64,000 nt of DNA from Flavobacteriaceae bacterium GSB9 (GTDB taxonomy: Bacteria; Bacteroidota; Bacteroidia; Flavobacteriales; Flavobacteriaceae). The notes below the pieces were generated by a model that was not told the DNA's origin, made no database searches, and saw only the letters and a list, made by a program, of their open reading frames with translations. Made by a program: the position numbers and the translations under genes. The stretch lies in contig CP062007.1 in assembly GCA_022749295.1 (NCBI GenBank), positions 310,001-374,000 of the forward strand, in the 5' to 3' direction. Of this stretch, positions 20,232 to 29,474 are shown one piece after another (within the stretch, counting starts at the first letter, position 1; the number at the start of each line of letters is the position of its first letter).

Positions 20232-21092
20232 ATGGTTTTAATTGTAGATAGTGGTTCTACCAAATCAGATTGGTTAGCGGTAGATAATAATGGAAATAAG
20301 TTAATGGAAAAAATCCGAACTAAAGGGCTCAATCCAGCCATTTTACCGGATAAGAGATTAATTAAGATCATTAACAAAAGCAAAGAGCTAAAGAGCAATA
20401 GCGAGGCGGTTACGCATGTGTTTTTTTACGGCGCTGGGTGCGGTACCGAAAACGCTCGAGCCATCTTAAAAGGGGTGCTTGAAGCGATTTTTGTGAATGC
20501 CCATGTTGAAGTTAATGAAGATACATTAGCAGCTGTTTACTCTACAATTAATACCTCAGATGAGGCCGCAGTGGTTTGCATTTTGGGCACAGGGTCTAAT
20601 TGTAGTTACTACGACGGTAAAACCCTTCACCAACGTGTAAATTCTCTGGGGTATATTTTAATGGACGATGCCTCTGGAAACTATTATGGCAAACAGCTCA
20701 TTAGGGATTATTACTTTAACCACATGCCCGAAAATGTAAAAATAGCATTTGGTAGTAAGTATAATATGGAAACCGATTTTATAAAATATAACCTATACAA
20801 ACAACCCAGCCCTAACGCTTATTTGGCCACTTTTGCCGAGTTTATGTTTTTACATAAAGATTCAGAGTATACCATTAACCTTATTAAAGATGGCATTAGG
20901 CTTTTTGCAAAAAACATGATTTTTCAGTACGAAGAAGAACTAAAATCGGTACCGGTTCATTTTGCAGGTTCTATTGCTTATTTTGCTAGGAAAGAAATAC
21001 GTGAAGTTGCCGAAGAAATGGGCTTTAAAGTTGGGAATTTTGTGCGTCGCCCAATAGATGGTTTGGTGCCCTTCCACACTAAAGATTTATAA
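20232..21092 (+). CDS. BadF/BcrA-type ATPase, N-acetylglucosamine kinase-like
   Basis: A 286-residue ASKHA-fold kinase. LIVDSGSTKSDW is the first phosphate motif, CILGTGSNCSYYDG the second, and VHFAGSIAYF the adenosine motif. LMDDASGNYYGKQLIRDYY is typical of the N-acetylglucosamine kinase branch. An in-frame TTG at 20205 would add nine residues but lies inside the terminator stem, so the ATG at 20232 is preferred. It probably phosphorylates an amino sugar in the cytosol. Substrate inferred from family only. Confidence 0.85.
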   Translation: MVLIVDSGSTKSDWLAVDNNGNKLMEKIRTKGLNPAILPDKRLIKIINKSKELKSNSEAVTHVFFYGAGCGTENARAILKGVLEAIFVNAHVEVNEDTLAAVYSTINTSDEAAVVCILGTGSNCSYYDGKTLHQRVNSLGYILMDDASGNYYGKQLIRDYYFNHMPENVKIAFGSKYNMETDFIKYNLYKQPSPNAYLATFAEFMFLHKDSEYTINLIKDGIRLFAKNMIFQYEEELKSVPVHFAGSIAYFARKEIREVAEEMGFKVGNFVRRPIDGLVPFHTKDL

Positions 21093-21117
21093 ATTTTTAA
21101 AAGCGTTCTAAGCTAAT

Positions 21118-22335
21118 ATGTCGCTAACGCAAGTAGCCTATTACATTTCCAATAAAGACAATAAGAAACAGCTTATTGACGAATTAATATCTGGAAGCAA
21201 GATTTCAAAACTTTCAGGTTTAAAGGGGGCGCTTTTTTCTGAAATAACCCTCAATAAACTCATTGAAGAGGAAATTAGGCACGACGATTTTAGCGTTGTT
21301 ACGGCTACAAAAAACAGTCTTCAAAATTCCTCGCAAGGCGAACGTAAAAAGGCACTTTTAAAACATATTGTTAAGCAAAACCCTGACTATATTTTGGTCG
21401 ATAATGTTTTTGATAGTTTAGATACGGCCACCCAAGAAGAAATTAGTAAAACACTAGAAGAATTAAGCGCTACGAAACATATCGTTCAAATTACCAATAG
21501 AAAGCGAGATATACTTCCTTTTATTAAAACCATTTATAGTTCAGAAAACGGAAACTATAAAGAAGGAATTGATGGGAATAATGCACATAGCAAAAATCAA
21601 TTTGTAATGGATTTGCCAAATCCGGAGCATGTTTCAACCGAGAGTTATAATCCGTTGGTAAAATTTAATAAAGTTAATGTTTCGTATAACGGTCGCCCTA
21701 TTGTAAAAGATATTTCTTGGGAAATTAAATTGGGCGAATTTTGGCAACTTATAGGGCCAAACGGTTCGGGTAAAAGCACGTTACTTACCTTAATTTCTGG
21801 CGATAATCCCAAGGCTTACAATCAAGATATTGTGTTGTTTGGTAAGCAAAAGGGCAGTGGCGAAACCATTTGGGATATTAAAAACAAAATAGGACACTAC
21901 AGTTCTGAAATGTTGAGAGGGTTTAGGCGGTTGGACTCTATTGAAAAAATGATACTTTCTGGTTTTTTCGATTCTATCGGACTTTATAAATACCCTACCG
22001 AACGGCAAATTTTTATAGCTCACGAATGGTTGGAGCTTTTGGGACTATTGGATAAAAAAGACAAAGATTTCTTGTCTTTATCTGCCGGTCATAAACGTTT
22101 GGTGCTCATTGCGCGCGCCATGGTAAAACATCCCCCCTTATTGATTTTAGATGAACCCACTAACGGATTGGATGATGCCGATGCCCAACTTTTTGCCCAA
22201 CTCATTAATAAAATTGCCAACGAAAGCCGAACGGCTATTTTATATGTCTCGCACCGAAAGGAAGACCATATAAAACCTAATTTTACTTACCAACTTACAC
22301 CAAATAACCAAGGTTCTACGGGCAAAGTTGTTTAG
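21118..22335 (+). CDS. ABC-type ATPase with one intact and one degenerate nucleotide domain (ModF/PhrA-like)
   Basis: A 405-residue protein. The C-terminal half has a full ABC ATPase: Walker A GPNGSGKST (about 215), signature LSAGHKR, Walker B LLILDEPTNGLD, and the H-loop in YVSHRKED. The N-terminal half keeps only a Walker-B-like YILVDNVFDSLD and a weak signature (SSQGERKK) and has no Walker A. There are no membrane segments, so it is not a permease. The arrangement recalls ModF/PhrA, whose role is unclear. It starts 25 bases after the sugar kinase, but a shared pathway is not evident. Confidence 0.83.
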   Translation: MSLTQVAYYISNKDNKKQLIDELISGSKISKLSGLKGALFSEITLNKLIEEEIRHDDFSVVTATKNSLQNSSQGERKKALLKHIVKQNPDYILVDNVFDSLDTATQEEISKTLEELSATKHIVQITNRKRDILPFIKTIYSSENGNYKEGIDGNNAHSKNQFVMDLPNPEHVSTESYNPLVKFNKVNVSYNGRPIVKDISWEIKLGEFWQLIGPNGSGKSTLLTLISGDNPKAYNQDIVLFGKQKGSGETIWDIKNKIGHYSSEMLRGFRRLDSIEKMILSGFFDSIGLYKYPTERQIFIAHEWLELLGLLDKKDKDFLSLSAGHKRLVLIARAMVKHPPLLILDEPTNGLDDADAQLFAQLINKIANESRTAILYVSHRKEDHIKPNFTYQLTPNNQGSTGKVV

Positions 22336-22480
22336 GTGAAAACACTTGTTATTGTTTAAGTGTATTACACAATTAAAATTTTACATTTATATGATATCAG
22401 CAACAAAACTTTTAATCTCCTTATTTATTAGCATGATTAACGTAATAAAGTTTGAATATAATACGCTGTATGCCATTTGA

Positions 22481-23000
22481 ATGAACGAACCAAAATCATA
22501 TTTACTGCTTTTGATTTTTATATTTCTAGCCATAAAGATATATAGACAAACCGACACGAATAATGCAAAGGATTCAACCAATATTCAAAGTTACCATACC
22601 AAGATTTGACTTTAATAACCGGATATCAAATCCATAAAAATCATTTTTCAGAAATTGGAATTAGAATAAAAGAAGATAAAATTGTTGGACATCATCCAAA
22701 CACAATTATTTATACAATATCAAACGAACTCAAATAAAACGATAAATTCTATCTGGGGACTTAAAGCTGGAGTTTGGATTGGGGGGACAAGCGGACTTAA
22801 TTTGTTATTTGAATTTAATAAACTATATGGAATTTGCCAAAAATACGGTTAGATTTAGACCTGAAATCGGATTTGGATTTGGTGTCCTAACCAACAAAGA
22901 CTTTGACGGAATGAATAAACATAATTTCGTATTAAACATAATGATTGATTTGAAAAAATTGAATAAAAATTATAGAAACGGCATACAACACCTGCTATAG
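22481..23000 (+). pseudogene. Remnant of a gene for a secreted or outer-membrane protein
   Basis: Three pieces in different frames read as one decayed protein. Piece one (22481-22606) gives a hydrophobic leader and TDTNNAKDSTNIQSYHTKI. Piece two (22606-22734) gives LTLITGYQIHKNHFSEIGIR and then DKIVGHHPNTIIYTISNELK. Piece three (about 22750-23000, in two frames) gives IWGLKAGVWIGGTSGLNLLF and VRFRPEIGFGFGVLTNKDFD. Stops and frame changes near 22607, 22735 and 22850 separate them. The alternating pattern looks like a small beta-barrel protein that has lost part of its middle. It lies next to an imperfect inverted repeat and has no intact homologue here. Confidence 0.6.
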
Positions 23001-23117
23001 TTCATTGCTTCTTACTTTACTCGCTGAAAGTCCTCGAAAATTTACTGTCTTCGGATTACAGAAGAAAATACTTACGTGTTTTCACGCACCGAAACCATAG
23101 TCCAGACCGTTGTATCG
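22981..23117. repeat. Imperfect inverted repeat after the pseudogene
   Basis: The left end GCATACAACACCTGCTATAG and the reverse complement of the right end (GATACAACGGTCTGGACTAT) resemble each other. The interior holds a small TCTTC/GAAGA hairpin (about 23047-23064). It begins inside the last codons of the decayed gene and ends 30 bases before the BCCT gene. The layout is reminiscent of the single-strand-folded sites that end mobile gene cassettes, but no integrase is in the window. No coding content. Confidence 0.45.
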
Positions 23118-23145
23118 AAAAGCGAAAAAAGTTTTTCGGATGTCA

Positions 23146-24738
23146 TTAATCGTTTTCCAAGTCGTCATCCATATCTTCAATAAGCTTTTCAAATTGTGAA
23201 GATTGTACTCTTACATTTCTTTTAACACGATATCGCAAGTGTTTTATGCGTTCCCTTTTAAGGCCTTTTATTAAAGAAAATGTCATAACAAGTAGGATAA
23301 TGGCAAAAGGGAATGCCGCCAGCATTACAGCGGTTTGCAGTGTACTTAGTCCGCCACCAATAAGTAGCGAAATGGCCAGCAAGCCTTCAACCAAAGCCCA
23401 AAAAACACGAGTGCCTACGGGAGCGTCAAGTTTGCCTCCGGTGGTAATAAAATCTATGACTAAAGAACCGCTATCACTTGAGGTAACAAAAAAACTGATG
23501 ACCAACAGAATGGCGACTAAGCTTAAAATGGCACTAAATGGATAGTTTTTAAGCATTTCAAATAGTGCTGTAGAAATATCTAAAGTTACCGCACTAGAGA
23601 TATCGGCTAATTGGTTTAGCTCCAAATATATGGCTGACGACCCAAAAATGGTAAACCATAAAAACGAAAAGAGTGTGGGTAAAATAACAACCCCTGTTAA
23701 AAATTCTCTAATGGTTCTGCCTTTGGATATCCTGGCAATAAAAATACCTACAAACGGACTCCATGCAATCCACCAAGCCCAATAAAATACGGTCCAATTG
23801 TTTTGCCATTTGGTTTCAGAATATACTTCTGTATAAGTTCCTAATTCAACAAGATTTTGAAAATAAAGCCCTATATTTTCAATAAAAGAATCTAAGAGGA
23901 AAACGGTTGGACCAATAATGAGCATAAGCAGCATAAATACTGCAGCAATACGGATGTTTAGCACGCTTAATAGCTTTACACCTTTATCTAGACCAGAAAC
24001 AATGGAAGCAGTGGCGAGTAGTGTAGTAAGCGTTATAAAAATCACCTGTGTTTTTACCGAGTTTTCTATGTCGAATAAGAAATTGAGCCCCGATCCTACC
24101 TGTTGGGCACCAAAACCTAAAGTAGTCGCTAAACCAAATAAGCAAGCAATTACAGCCAAAGTATCAACTAAATGTCCAAAAACACCATAAATTTTTTTGC
24201 CCAAAAGCGGAGCAAACAGCGACCGGACGGTAAGTGGTAACTTTCGGTTGAATGTAAAAAAAGCAAAGGCTAGTGCAATCATGCCGTATACAGCCCAGGG
24301 ATGCAGTCCGTAATGTAAAAAAGTAAACTGAAAGGCTTGTTTTGCCGCATCAACCTCACCGTTAACAGGAATAGGAGGGGTACTAAAATGTTGAATAGGC
24401 TCGGCAACACCATAAAATATAAGGCCTATTCCCATACCGGCAGAAAACAACATGGAATACCAGGAGAAATTACTAAAATCTGTTGTAGCGTTACGTCCGC
24501 CCAATTTTATTTTTCCAAATTTACTAAAAGCCAAAATTACGGCGGTCACCAAAAGTATGTTCACCGTAAGAATAAAAAACCACCCAATTTTATCGTAAAG
24601 AAGGTTTCTAAATTCAAGAAAAAAATGGCTTAAGGGTTTTCCAAATATGATTGCAAACGATACAAATAAAAGTATAACAATGGCGGCAGGAATGAAGACT
24701 GGATAATGAAAGTCAAAAACTTTTTTGGATTTTTTCAC
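23146..24738 (-). CDS. BCCT family betaine/carnitine/choline transporter
   Basis: A 530-residue inner-membrane protein with about 12 membrane helices. FSAGMGIGLIFYGVAEPI is the glycine-rich TM3 motif, and WTVFYWAWWIAWSPFVGIFI is the tryptophan-rich BCCT signature. GMGIG (rather than GMGMG-D-type) leaves coupling ion unassigned, although sodium is usual. The charged C-terminal tail (RVKRNVRVQSSQFEKLIEDM) may sense osmolarity, as in related carriers. It probably imports glycine betaine or a similar osmolyte, which fits a marine cell. It stands alone, with a 299-base upstream gap in which no clear promoter box is seen. Confidence 0.92.
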   Translation of the reverse strand: MKKSKKVFDFHYPVFIPAAIVILLFVSFAIIFGKPLSHFFLEFRNLLYDKIGWFFILTVNILLVTAVILAFSKFGKIKLGGRNATTDFSNFSWYSMLFSAGMGIGLIFYGVAEPIQHFSTPPIPVNGEVDAAKQAFQFTFLHYGLHPWAVYGMIALAFAFFTFNRKLPLTVRSLFAPLLGKKIYGVFGHLVDTLAVIACLFGLATTLGFGAQQVGSGLNFLFDIENSVKTQVIFITLTTLLATASIVSGLDKGVKLLSVLNIRIAAVFMLLMLIIGPTVFLLDSFIENIGLYFQNLVELGTYTEVYSETKWQNNWTVFYWAWWIAWSPFVGIFIARISKGRTIREFLTGVVILPTLFSFLWFTIFGSSAIYLELNQLADISSAVTLDISTALFEMLKNYPFSAILSLVAILLVISFFVTSSDSGSLVIDFITTGGKLDAPVGTRVFWALVEGLLAISLLIGGGLSTLQTAVMLAAFPFAIILLVMTFSLIKGLKRERIKHLRYRVKRNVRVQSSQFEKLIEDMDDDLEND

Positions 24739-25037
24739 AATTAAAATGGCTTATTTTAATAGTAATCATTTAATGTTGAAAAGTATAATTACTACCTTAA
24801 TATTAATGCGAAACTTTTAAAACACAAACAAGGTATTCTTTAAAAAGTTGTGGTTGTTTTAAGGGGGGTTAAACAATAAATGTAGCCATTTCTGGTGGGA
24901 TGAACAAAATAGCACTTAAAAGGCTAAACCTAGCGGTGTTATAAAAACAAAACCGTATTTTTATTTAGCGCTGGAGTTTGCTTGTATTGAATATGTATTT
25001 TGCTATATTAAAATGGTAAAAAATTAAACTATAAGAA

Positions 25038-26006
25038 ATGAAACGCACTACAGTATTTTCAACCCTATTTTTGACCTTATCATTAATGGCATTTACGCAA
25101 AACCCGCTAGATTTTGGTAGCGATATCAGAACAGCTGATCCCTCAGCTCATGTATGGCAAGACGGACGATTATATATCTATGCATCGCATGATGAAGAAT
25201 GTCAGGAAGATTTTTGGATGAAAGATTGGCATGTGTTTTCATCAGACGATTTGGTTAATTGGACAGACCACGGTGCTTGTTTGTCGGTGGATAGTTTAAC
25301 CTGGGCCGATAACTATGCTTGGGCGCCCGATTGTGCTTATAAAGACGGAAAATATTATTTCTGTTTTCCAGCAGGTACAGGGCATAAAGACCGTGTTAAT
25401 CCAGAAAATAGTACGAAGTGGATGGGCATTGGTATTGCAGTTAGTGAATCGCCAACAGGGCCTTTTGAAGACCATACTGGGGCGCCATTATGGACAGAGC
25501 CTTACTCTAACGACCCGTGTTTATTTATTGATGATGACGGTACACCATATGTGTATGCACATGGTAGTGGGGCGGACTATAAAGTAGTAGAGCTTACTGA
25601 CGATATGAAATCTGTAAAAGGTGATTTTTATAAAATGGACATGGGCGGTTACGAACCTTCTATGGAAGGGCCTTGGATTTTTAAAAGAAATGATAAATAT
25701 TATTTTACTATGCCTGAAGGTAATCGTGTGTTAACCTATTATATGGCTGATTCTCCAAAAGGCCCTTGGATGTACAAAGGTGTTATCATGGAGCAGGAAC
25801 ACCAAAGTAATAACCATCATTCCATTGTGGAATACAATGGACAATGGATTTTGTTTTACCACCGATGGCTGGATACGGGTGATGCTTGTGATAACCGGGA
25901 AAGGCAACGCCATATTTGTGCAGAATACATTTATTTTAATGAAGATGGCACGATTCAATCCGTAAAAAGAACAGAAGCAGGCTTATCGGCTCAACCCAAA
26001 AAATAA
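25038..26006 (+). CDS. Secreted glycoside hydrolase family 43 enzyme
   Basis: A 322-residue five-bladed beta-propeller enzyme with a signal peptide (about residues 1-20). The GH43 triad is visible: general base D34 in ADPSAHVW, pKa-tuning D159 in SNDPCLF, and general acid E210 in MEGPWIF. NHHSIVEYNGQWILFYHRW is the usual last blade. There is no lipobox and no extra domain. Family members release L-arabinose or D-xylose from arabinan, arabinoxylan or pectin side chains; the specificity here cannot be read. It stands alone, 21 kb from the pectate lyase gene. A near-match to a -7 box (TATTTTG) lies about 45 bases before the start. Confidence 0.88.
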   Translation: MKRTTVFSTLFLTLSLMAFTQNPLDFGSDIRTADPSAHVWQDGRLYIYASHDEECQEDFWMKDWHVFSSDDLVNWTDHGACLSVDSLTWADNYAWAPDCAYKDGKYYFCFPAGTGHKDRVNPENSTKWMGIGIAVSESPTGPFEDHTGAPLWTEPYSNDPCLFIDDDGTPYVYAHGSGADYKVVELTDDMKSVKGDFYKMDMGGYEPSMEGPWIFKRNDKYYFTMPEGNRVLTYYMADSPKGPWMYKGVIMEQEHQSNNHHSIVEYNGQWILFYHRWLDTGDACDNRERQRHICAEYIYFNEDGTIQSVKRTEAGLSAQPKK

Positions 26007-26018
26007 TAAGGTTGGTTT

Positions 26019-26909
26019 TTACACAGCAGGCCTAATATCTACAGCGACTTTCATTTTGTTTTTTCCAGTACTGTAAATAACGCCTTTTAGAGGTGGAACA
26101 TCGTAATAATCTCGCCCGTAGGATACGATGATGTGTTGATTTTTTGGTATTTGGTTGTTCGTTGGGTCGAAGTCAACCCAGCCAAAATGTGGTATAAAAA
26201 CCGAAAACCAGGCATGAGAGGCGTCTGTACCAACCAATTTTTCTTTACCTGGTGGCGGTAATGTTTCAATATAGCCGCTAACGTATCGGGCGGGCAACCC
26301 AACCGAGCGCACACATGCTATGGCTATTTGTGCAAAATCTTGGCAAACACCCTTTTTTTGCTTAATAACTTCATGAATGGGGGTGGCCACATTGGTGACT
26401 TTAGTGTTAAATTCAAAATCGGTGTAAATGCGTTGCATTAATTCATGGGCAGCTTCAAAAATCGGGCGGTTGGGCTTAAAAGATATTTCAGCGTAAGCTC
26501 TAATTTCAGGAGAAATATTGGCAATCAAAACCGATTCCAAAATAAATTGTTTTGCTTCAATAAACTCAGGCTTAAACCTCTTCAATGCAGAAAGTGCATC
26601 ATTTAAAGTTATATTTTGTCCGTCGTTGGAATCATAAATATTAGGAGCTAAAGTATAATCTCTTAACACCTTACTTTTCGCCGTAACTTCTAATTTGGTA
26701 TGATGTTGCTGTATAGAAAAGCGGGTAATGGTATTGCCAAAAAAATCTAATTTTTCTGAAAATACGGCAGGGGTAGGGCTAATGTCAATATTGTAATCTA
26801 TAACAGATTGCCCAGGCATATTCTTTGGTTTTATGGTAGCAATATTATGGCAAAAGGTTACGCCATTATCATATTCGTAGCTTGTATTATGCGATATTTG
26901 AAAAATCAT
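26019..26909 (-). CDS. Transglutaminase-like cysteine protease family protein
   Basis: A 296-residue protein: a bacterial transglutaminase-like N-terminal region (about 1-80), then the catalytic core with Cys in QKKGVCQDFAQIA, His in DASHAWFSVF and Asp in WVDFDPTNN. All three triad residues are present, so it is likely active as a peptidase or acyl-transferase. No signal peptide is present. It is the last gene of a three-gene operon: the previous stop and this start are directly adjacent. Such proteins travel with permuted ATP-grasp and alpha-E genes in many bacteria. Confidence 0.88.
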   Translation of the reverse strand: MIFQISHNTSYEYDNGVTFCHNIATIKPKNMPGQSVIDYNIDISPTPAVFSEKLDFFGNTITRFSIQQHHTKLEVTAKSKVLRDYTLAPNIYDSNDGQNITLNDALSALKRFKPEFIEAKQFILESVLIANISPEIRAYAEISFKPNRPIFEAAHELMQRIYTDFEFNTKVTNVATPIHEVIKQKKGVCQDFAQIAIACVRSVGLPARYVSGYIETLPPPGKEKLVGTDASHAWFSVFIPHFGWVDFDPTNNQIPKNQHIIVSYGRDYYDVPPLKGVIYSTGKNKMKVAVDIRPAV

Positions 26910-29468
26910 TTAGGCTAGCGGAAAATTTTGGGTGAACAATTGTTTTTGCTGATAGGTATGATTGAAATACGTATCGGAAACGGCCATAGACGTCTCATGA
27001 AGTAAATCACTTATTTTTGATAGCATATCGTCCAGGTTTTTTCGGTGTTTTCCATCGGAATCCATTTGCAATAAATGGGCGAGGTTGGCATTATCAATCA
27101 ATTCGTGGGCTTCGTTAATGTTTTCTTGGCATTTCAGGAAGGTACTGGTTCCTTTTGTTTCCGGTAATCTTGTAATGTCCTTTTTTATTCTTCCTACTTG
27201 ATAGGCGAGCGATTTAGCGTATTCTTTGTCCAGCAAAATCAATTGAATCACATTTTCTAAGCTCAAATACGAACGGTAACTATATCGATAAATGTTTAAG
27301 CTCTCATGACTGCTTAACAAGGATTCTAATATCTCGTACTGTAAATGTTCATTATAATCAAAAACAAGTAACGAACGGCATTTGGCTATGCTCATCATGG
27401 CCTGTTCGGTTTGCAAACCAATAAAATACAACAACAAGCCCTGATTAACTAAAATGCTTTCTTCAATAAGCCCCATAAAAGCAATTAGCCTTGTTATAAT
27501 ACGGTCTAATAGTTTTGAAAGTTCGGTAATCGATCGGTCATCATTTCCCAAGAATTTAGACCATAGCCTATAGATACCATCAAATACACGCCACATATCT
27601 TTAGACCATAAACTTCTGAGTGTATAGTATGAATTACTGAAACTCTGCATTATTTGGGCCAAACTACCCAAACGTTTGTCGTCGGTCATTAACGAAACGA
27701 TTTCCTTCAATGGGTTTTTTAAGGTTTCTGAAGCGCCTTTGCCCACAAATCCAGGAAAGGTTGATGTGATATTGGTTACGGATTTATAAAGTTCCAAAAG
27801 GCTTTCAGACTCAGAGCCACGGATGTTGTATTGCTCCTGGTTCATTTTATTGAGCACCATGCGTAAGTAACGTGCGGTAACCAAAGCACGCCCTAAATAC
27901 CTGCCAGACCAATATAGGTTTTCGGCTGTATTGCTGGGTAAATCGTTGATGTCAGAAATTGAAATTTTACTTGAACTGTTCCACGAATAATTTTGAATAT
28001 GGTTTTGCTCATGGTCTGAAATCACCCAAAAGTCTTTACTTATGCCACCACGTTGATTGGAAACAAAAAGCGTTTCACGTTCGGCGGCAACACGAACCAA
28101 ACCACCGGGCATAACCTGGTAATCGTTGTTTTTAGCTATGGCAAATGTTCGGCAAATGACTTTTCGGGGTTCCAAGGTTCCGTTTTTAAAATCTGGTGCG
28201 GTTGAAAACGATATTTTTTCCTGCGCCACAAATTTATAGGGTGTTAGGAGAATTTCTTTTCTTAGATTTTCAAGGGCTTTATCATCTAGAAATTCACAGA
28301 AATAAATGTTTTCACGATTAGAGCGATCTATGGGTTTAACAACCAAATCTTTTAAATGGTCTAAAACATAATTTCGTTCTTTTTCTTGGCCACACCACCA
28401 TGATGCAATTTGCGGTAAGATTAAATCTTCACCTAAAAAATAATTGCAGATGGCGTTCATAAATGGGATTAATCCAGAATTTTCAAGAATGCCACTTCCG
28501 ATTGGGTTGACAACGGCAACCCGTTGCTCACGAATTACATCCAAGAGTCCGGCAACACCTAAATAGGAATCTTCACGTAGTTCTAAGGGATCCATAAAAA
28601 CATCATCAACACGTCGTAAAATGACGTCTACCTGTTTTAATTCCTTTAGGGTTTTCATCCAAAGTTTACCGTTCCTAACAACCAAATCGTTACCGGATAC
28701 CAAGGGATATCCAAAAAAGGAAGCCAAATAAGCGTGCTCAAAAAATGTTTCGTTATGCGGTCCAGGAGTTAAAATAACAATATTTGGGGTGCTCTTATTT
28801 TGCGGAGCGGCATCAATAAGCATTTGGTTTAGCTCATAAAAATATGCTGTGGGTTGTAAAACATTAATGTTTTGAAAGATGTTGGGCATGGCCCTACTGA
28901 GTGCATATCGATTTTCTAGCGCGTAACCCATCCCCGAAGGTGCCTGCGTTCTATCGCTAACTACCCACATACGCCCGTCTGGGCCCCGAGCCAAATCGGA
29001 TGCGTAGATTAATAAATTTTTCGAGGTTTTATATTGAATTTGGTCGCATTGTCTTAAAAAACCGCGGTGGGCAAAAATTATTTCCTCTGGTATAATACCA
29101 TTTTTTATCAATTCGCGTTCACCGTAAACATCTTTTAAAATAAGGTTTAATAGTTCAGCACGTTGAGCAATACCTTGTTCTATGGTTTTCCATTCATTTT
29201 CATGAATTAAAAAAGGAACCATGTTTAAACGCCAAGAACGTCGCATGCCATTGGGGTCGTTGTAAACATTATACGTAACCCCGTTTTCTTCCATCAGCCA
29301 ATTGATTTCGACTTGCTTCGCCAATAGGCTTTCGGAGTCCATTTGGGTTAAGTTGTGAAGTAATTGCTCCCAATTGGGATTTACGGCCATGTTAGATTTT
29401 AATACTTCATAATAATTCCTGGAATCGGAAAAATAATTTTTAAATAAGGTATTTGAATCTATAAACAT
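26910..29468 (-). CDS. Circularly permuted ATP-grasp protein fused to alpha-E domain
   Basis: An 852-residue fusion. About residues 1-480 are the circularly permuted ATP-grasp ligase (formerly DUF404/DUF407); LKDVYGERELIKNGIIPEEI and SDRTQAPSGMGYALENRYAL are diagnostic. About residues 520-840 are the helical alpha-E domain (formerly DUF403), starting near NTAENLYWSGRYLGRALVTA. In many genomes these are two separate genes. ATP-grasp enzymes join a carboxylate to an amine using ATP, so a peptide or amide product is predicted from published comparative genomics. No substrate is known. It is cytoplasmic by sequence and sits between two transglutaminase genes (6-base and 0-base gaps). Confidence 0.9.
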   Translation of the reverse strand: MFIDSNTLFKNYFSDSRNYYEVLKSNMAVNPNWEQLLHNLTQMDSESLLAKQVEINWLMEENGVTYNVYNDPNGMRRSWRLNMVPFLIHENEWKTIEQGIAQRAELLNLILKDVYGERELIKNGIIPEEIIFAHRGFLRQCDQIQYKTSKNLLIYASDLARGPDGRMWVVSDRTQAPSGMGYALENRYALSRAMPNIFQNINVLQPTAYFYELNQMLIDAAPQNKSTPNIVILTPGPHNETFFEHAYLASFFGYPLVSGNDLVVRNGKLWMKTLKELKQVDVILRRVDDVFMDPLELREDSYLGVAGLLDVIREQRVAVVNPIGSGILENSGLIPFMNAICNYFLGEDLILPQIASWWCGQEKERNYVLDHLKDLVVKPIDRSNRENIYFCEFLDDKALENLRKEILLTPYKFVAQEKISFSTAPDFKNGTLEPRKVICRTFAIAKNNDYQVMPGGLVRVAAERETLFVSNQRGGISKDFWVISDHEQNHIQNYSWNSSSKISISDINDLPSNTAENLYWSGRYLGRALVTARYLRMVLNKMNQEQYNIRGSESESLLELYKSVTNITSTFPGFVGKGASETLKNPLKEIVSLMTDDKRLGSLAQIMQSFSNSYYTLRSLWSKDMWRVFDGIYRLWSKFLGNDDRSITELSKLLDRIITRLIAFMGLIEESILVNQGLLLYFIGLQTEQAMMSIAKCRSLLVFDYNEHLQYEILESLLSSHESLNIYRYSYRSYLSLENVIQLILLDKEYAKSLAYQVGRIKKDITRLPETKGTSTFLKCQENINEAHELIDNANLAHLLQMDSDGKHRKNLDDMLSKISDLLHETSMAVSDTYFNHTYQQKQLFTQNFPLA

Positions 29469-29474
29469 GCGTTA

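Noticed and set aside
22387-22581. Minus-strand ORF of 64 codons before the BCCT gene
   Set aside because: It overlaps the decayed plus-strand gene, whose pieces read as one protein, and shows no motif; the hydrophobic stretch is the mirror of that gene's leader.
23122-23138. CGAAAAA/TTTTTCG hairpin as terminator of the BCCT gene
   Set aside because: The loop would be only two bases, the stem is weak and no clean T-run follows in the leftward direction.
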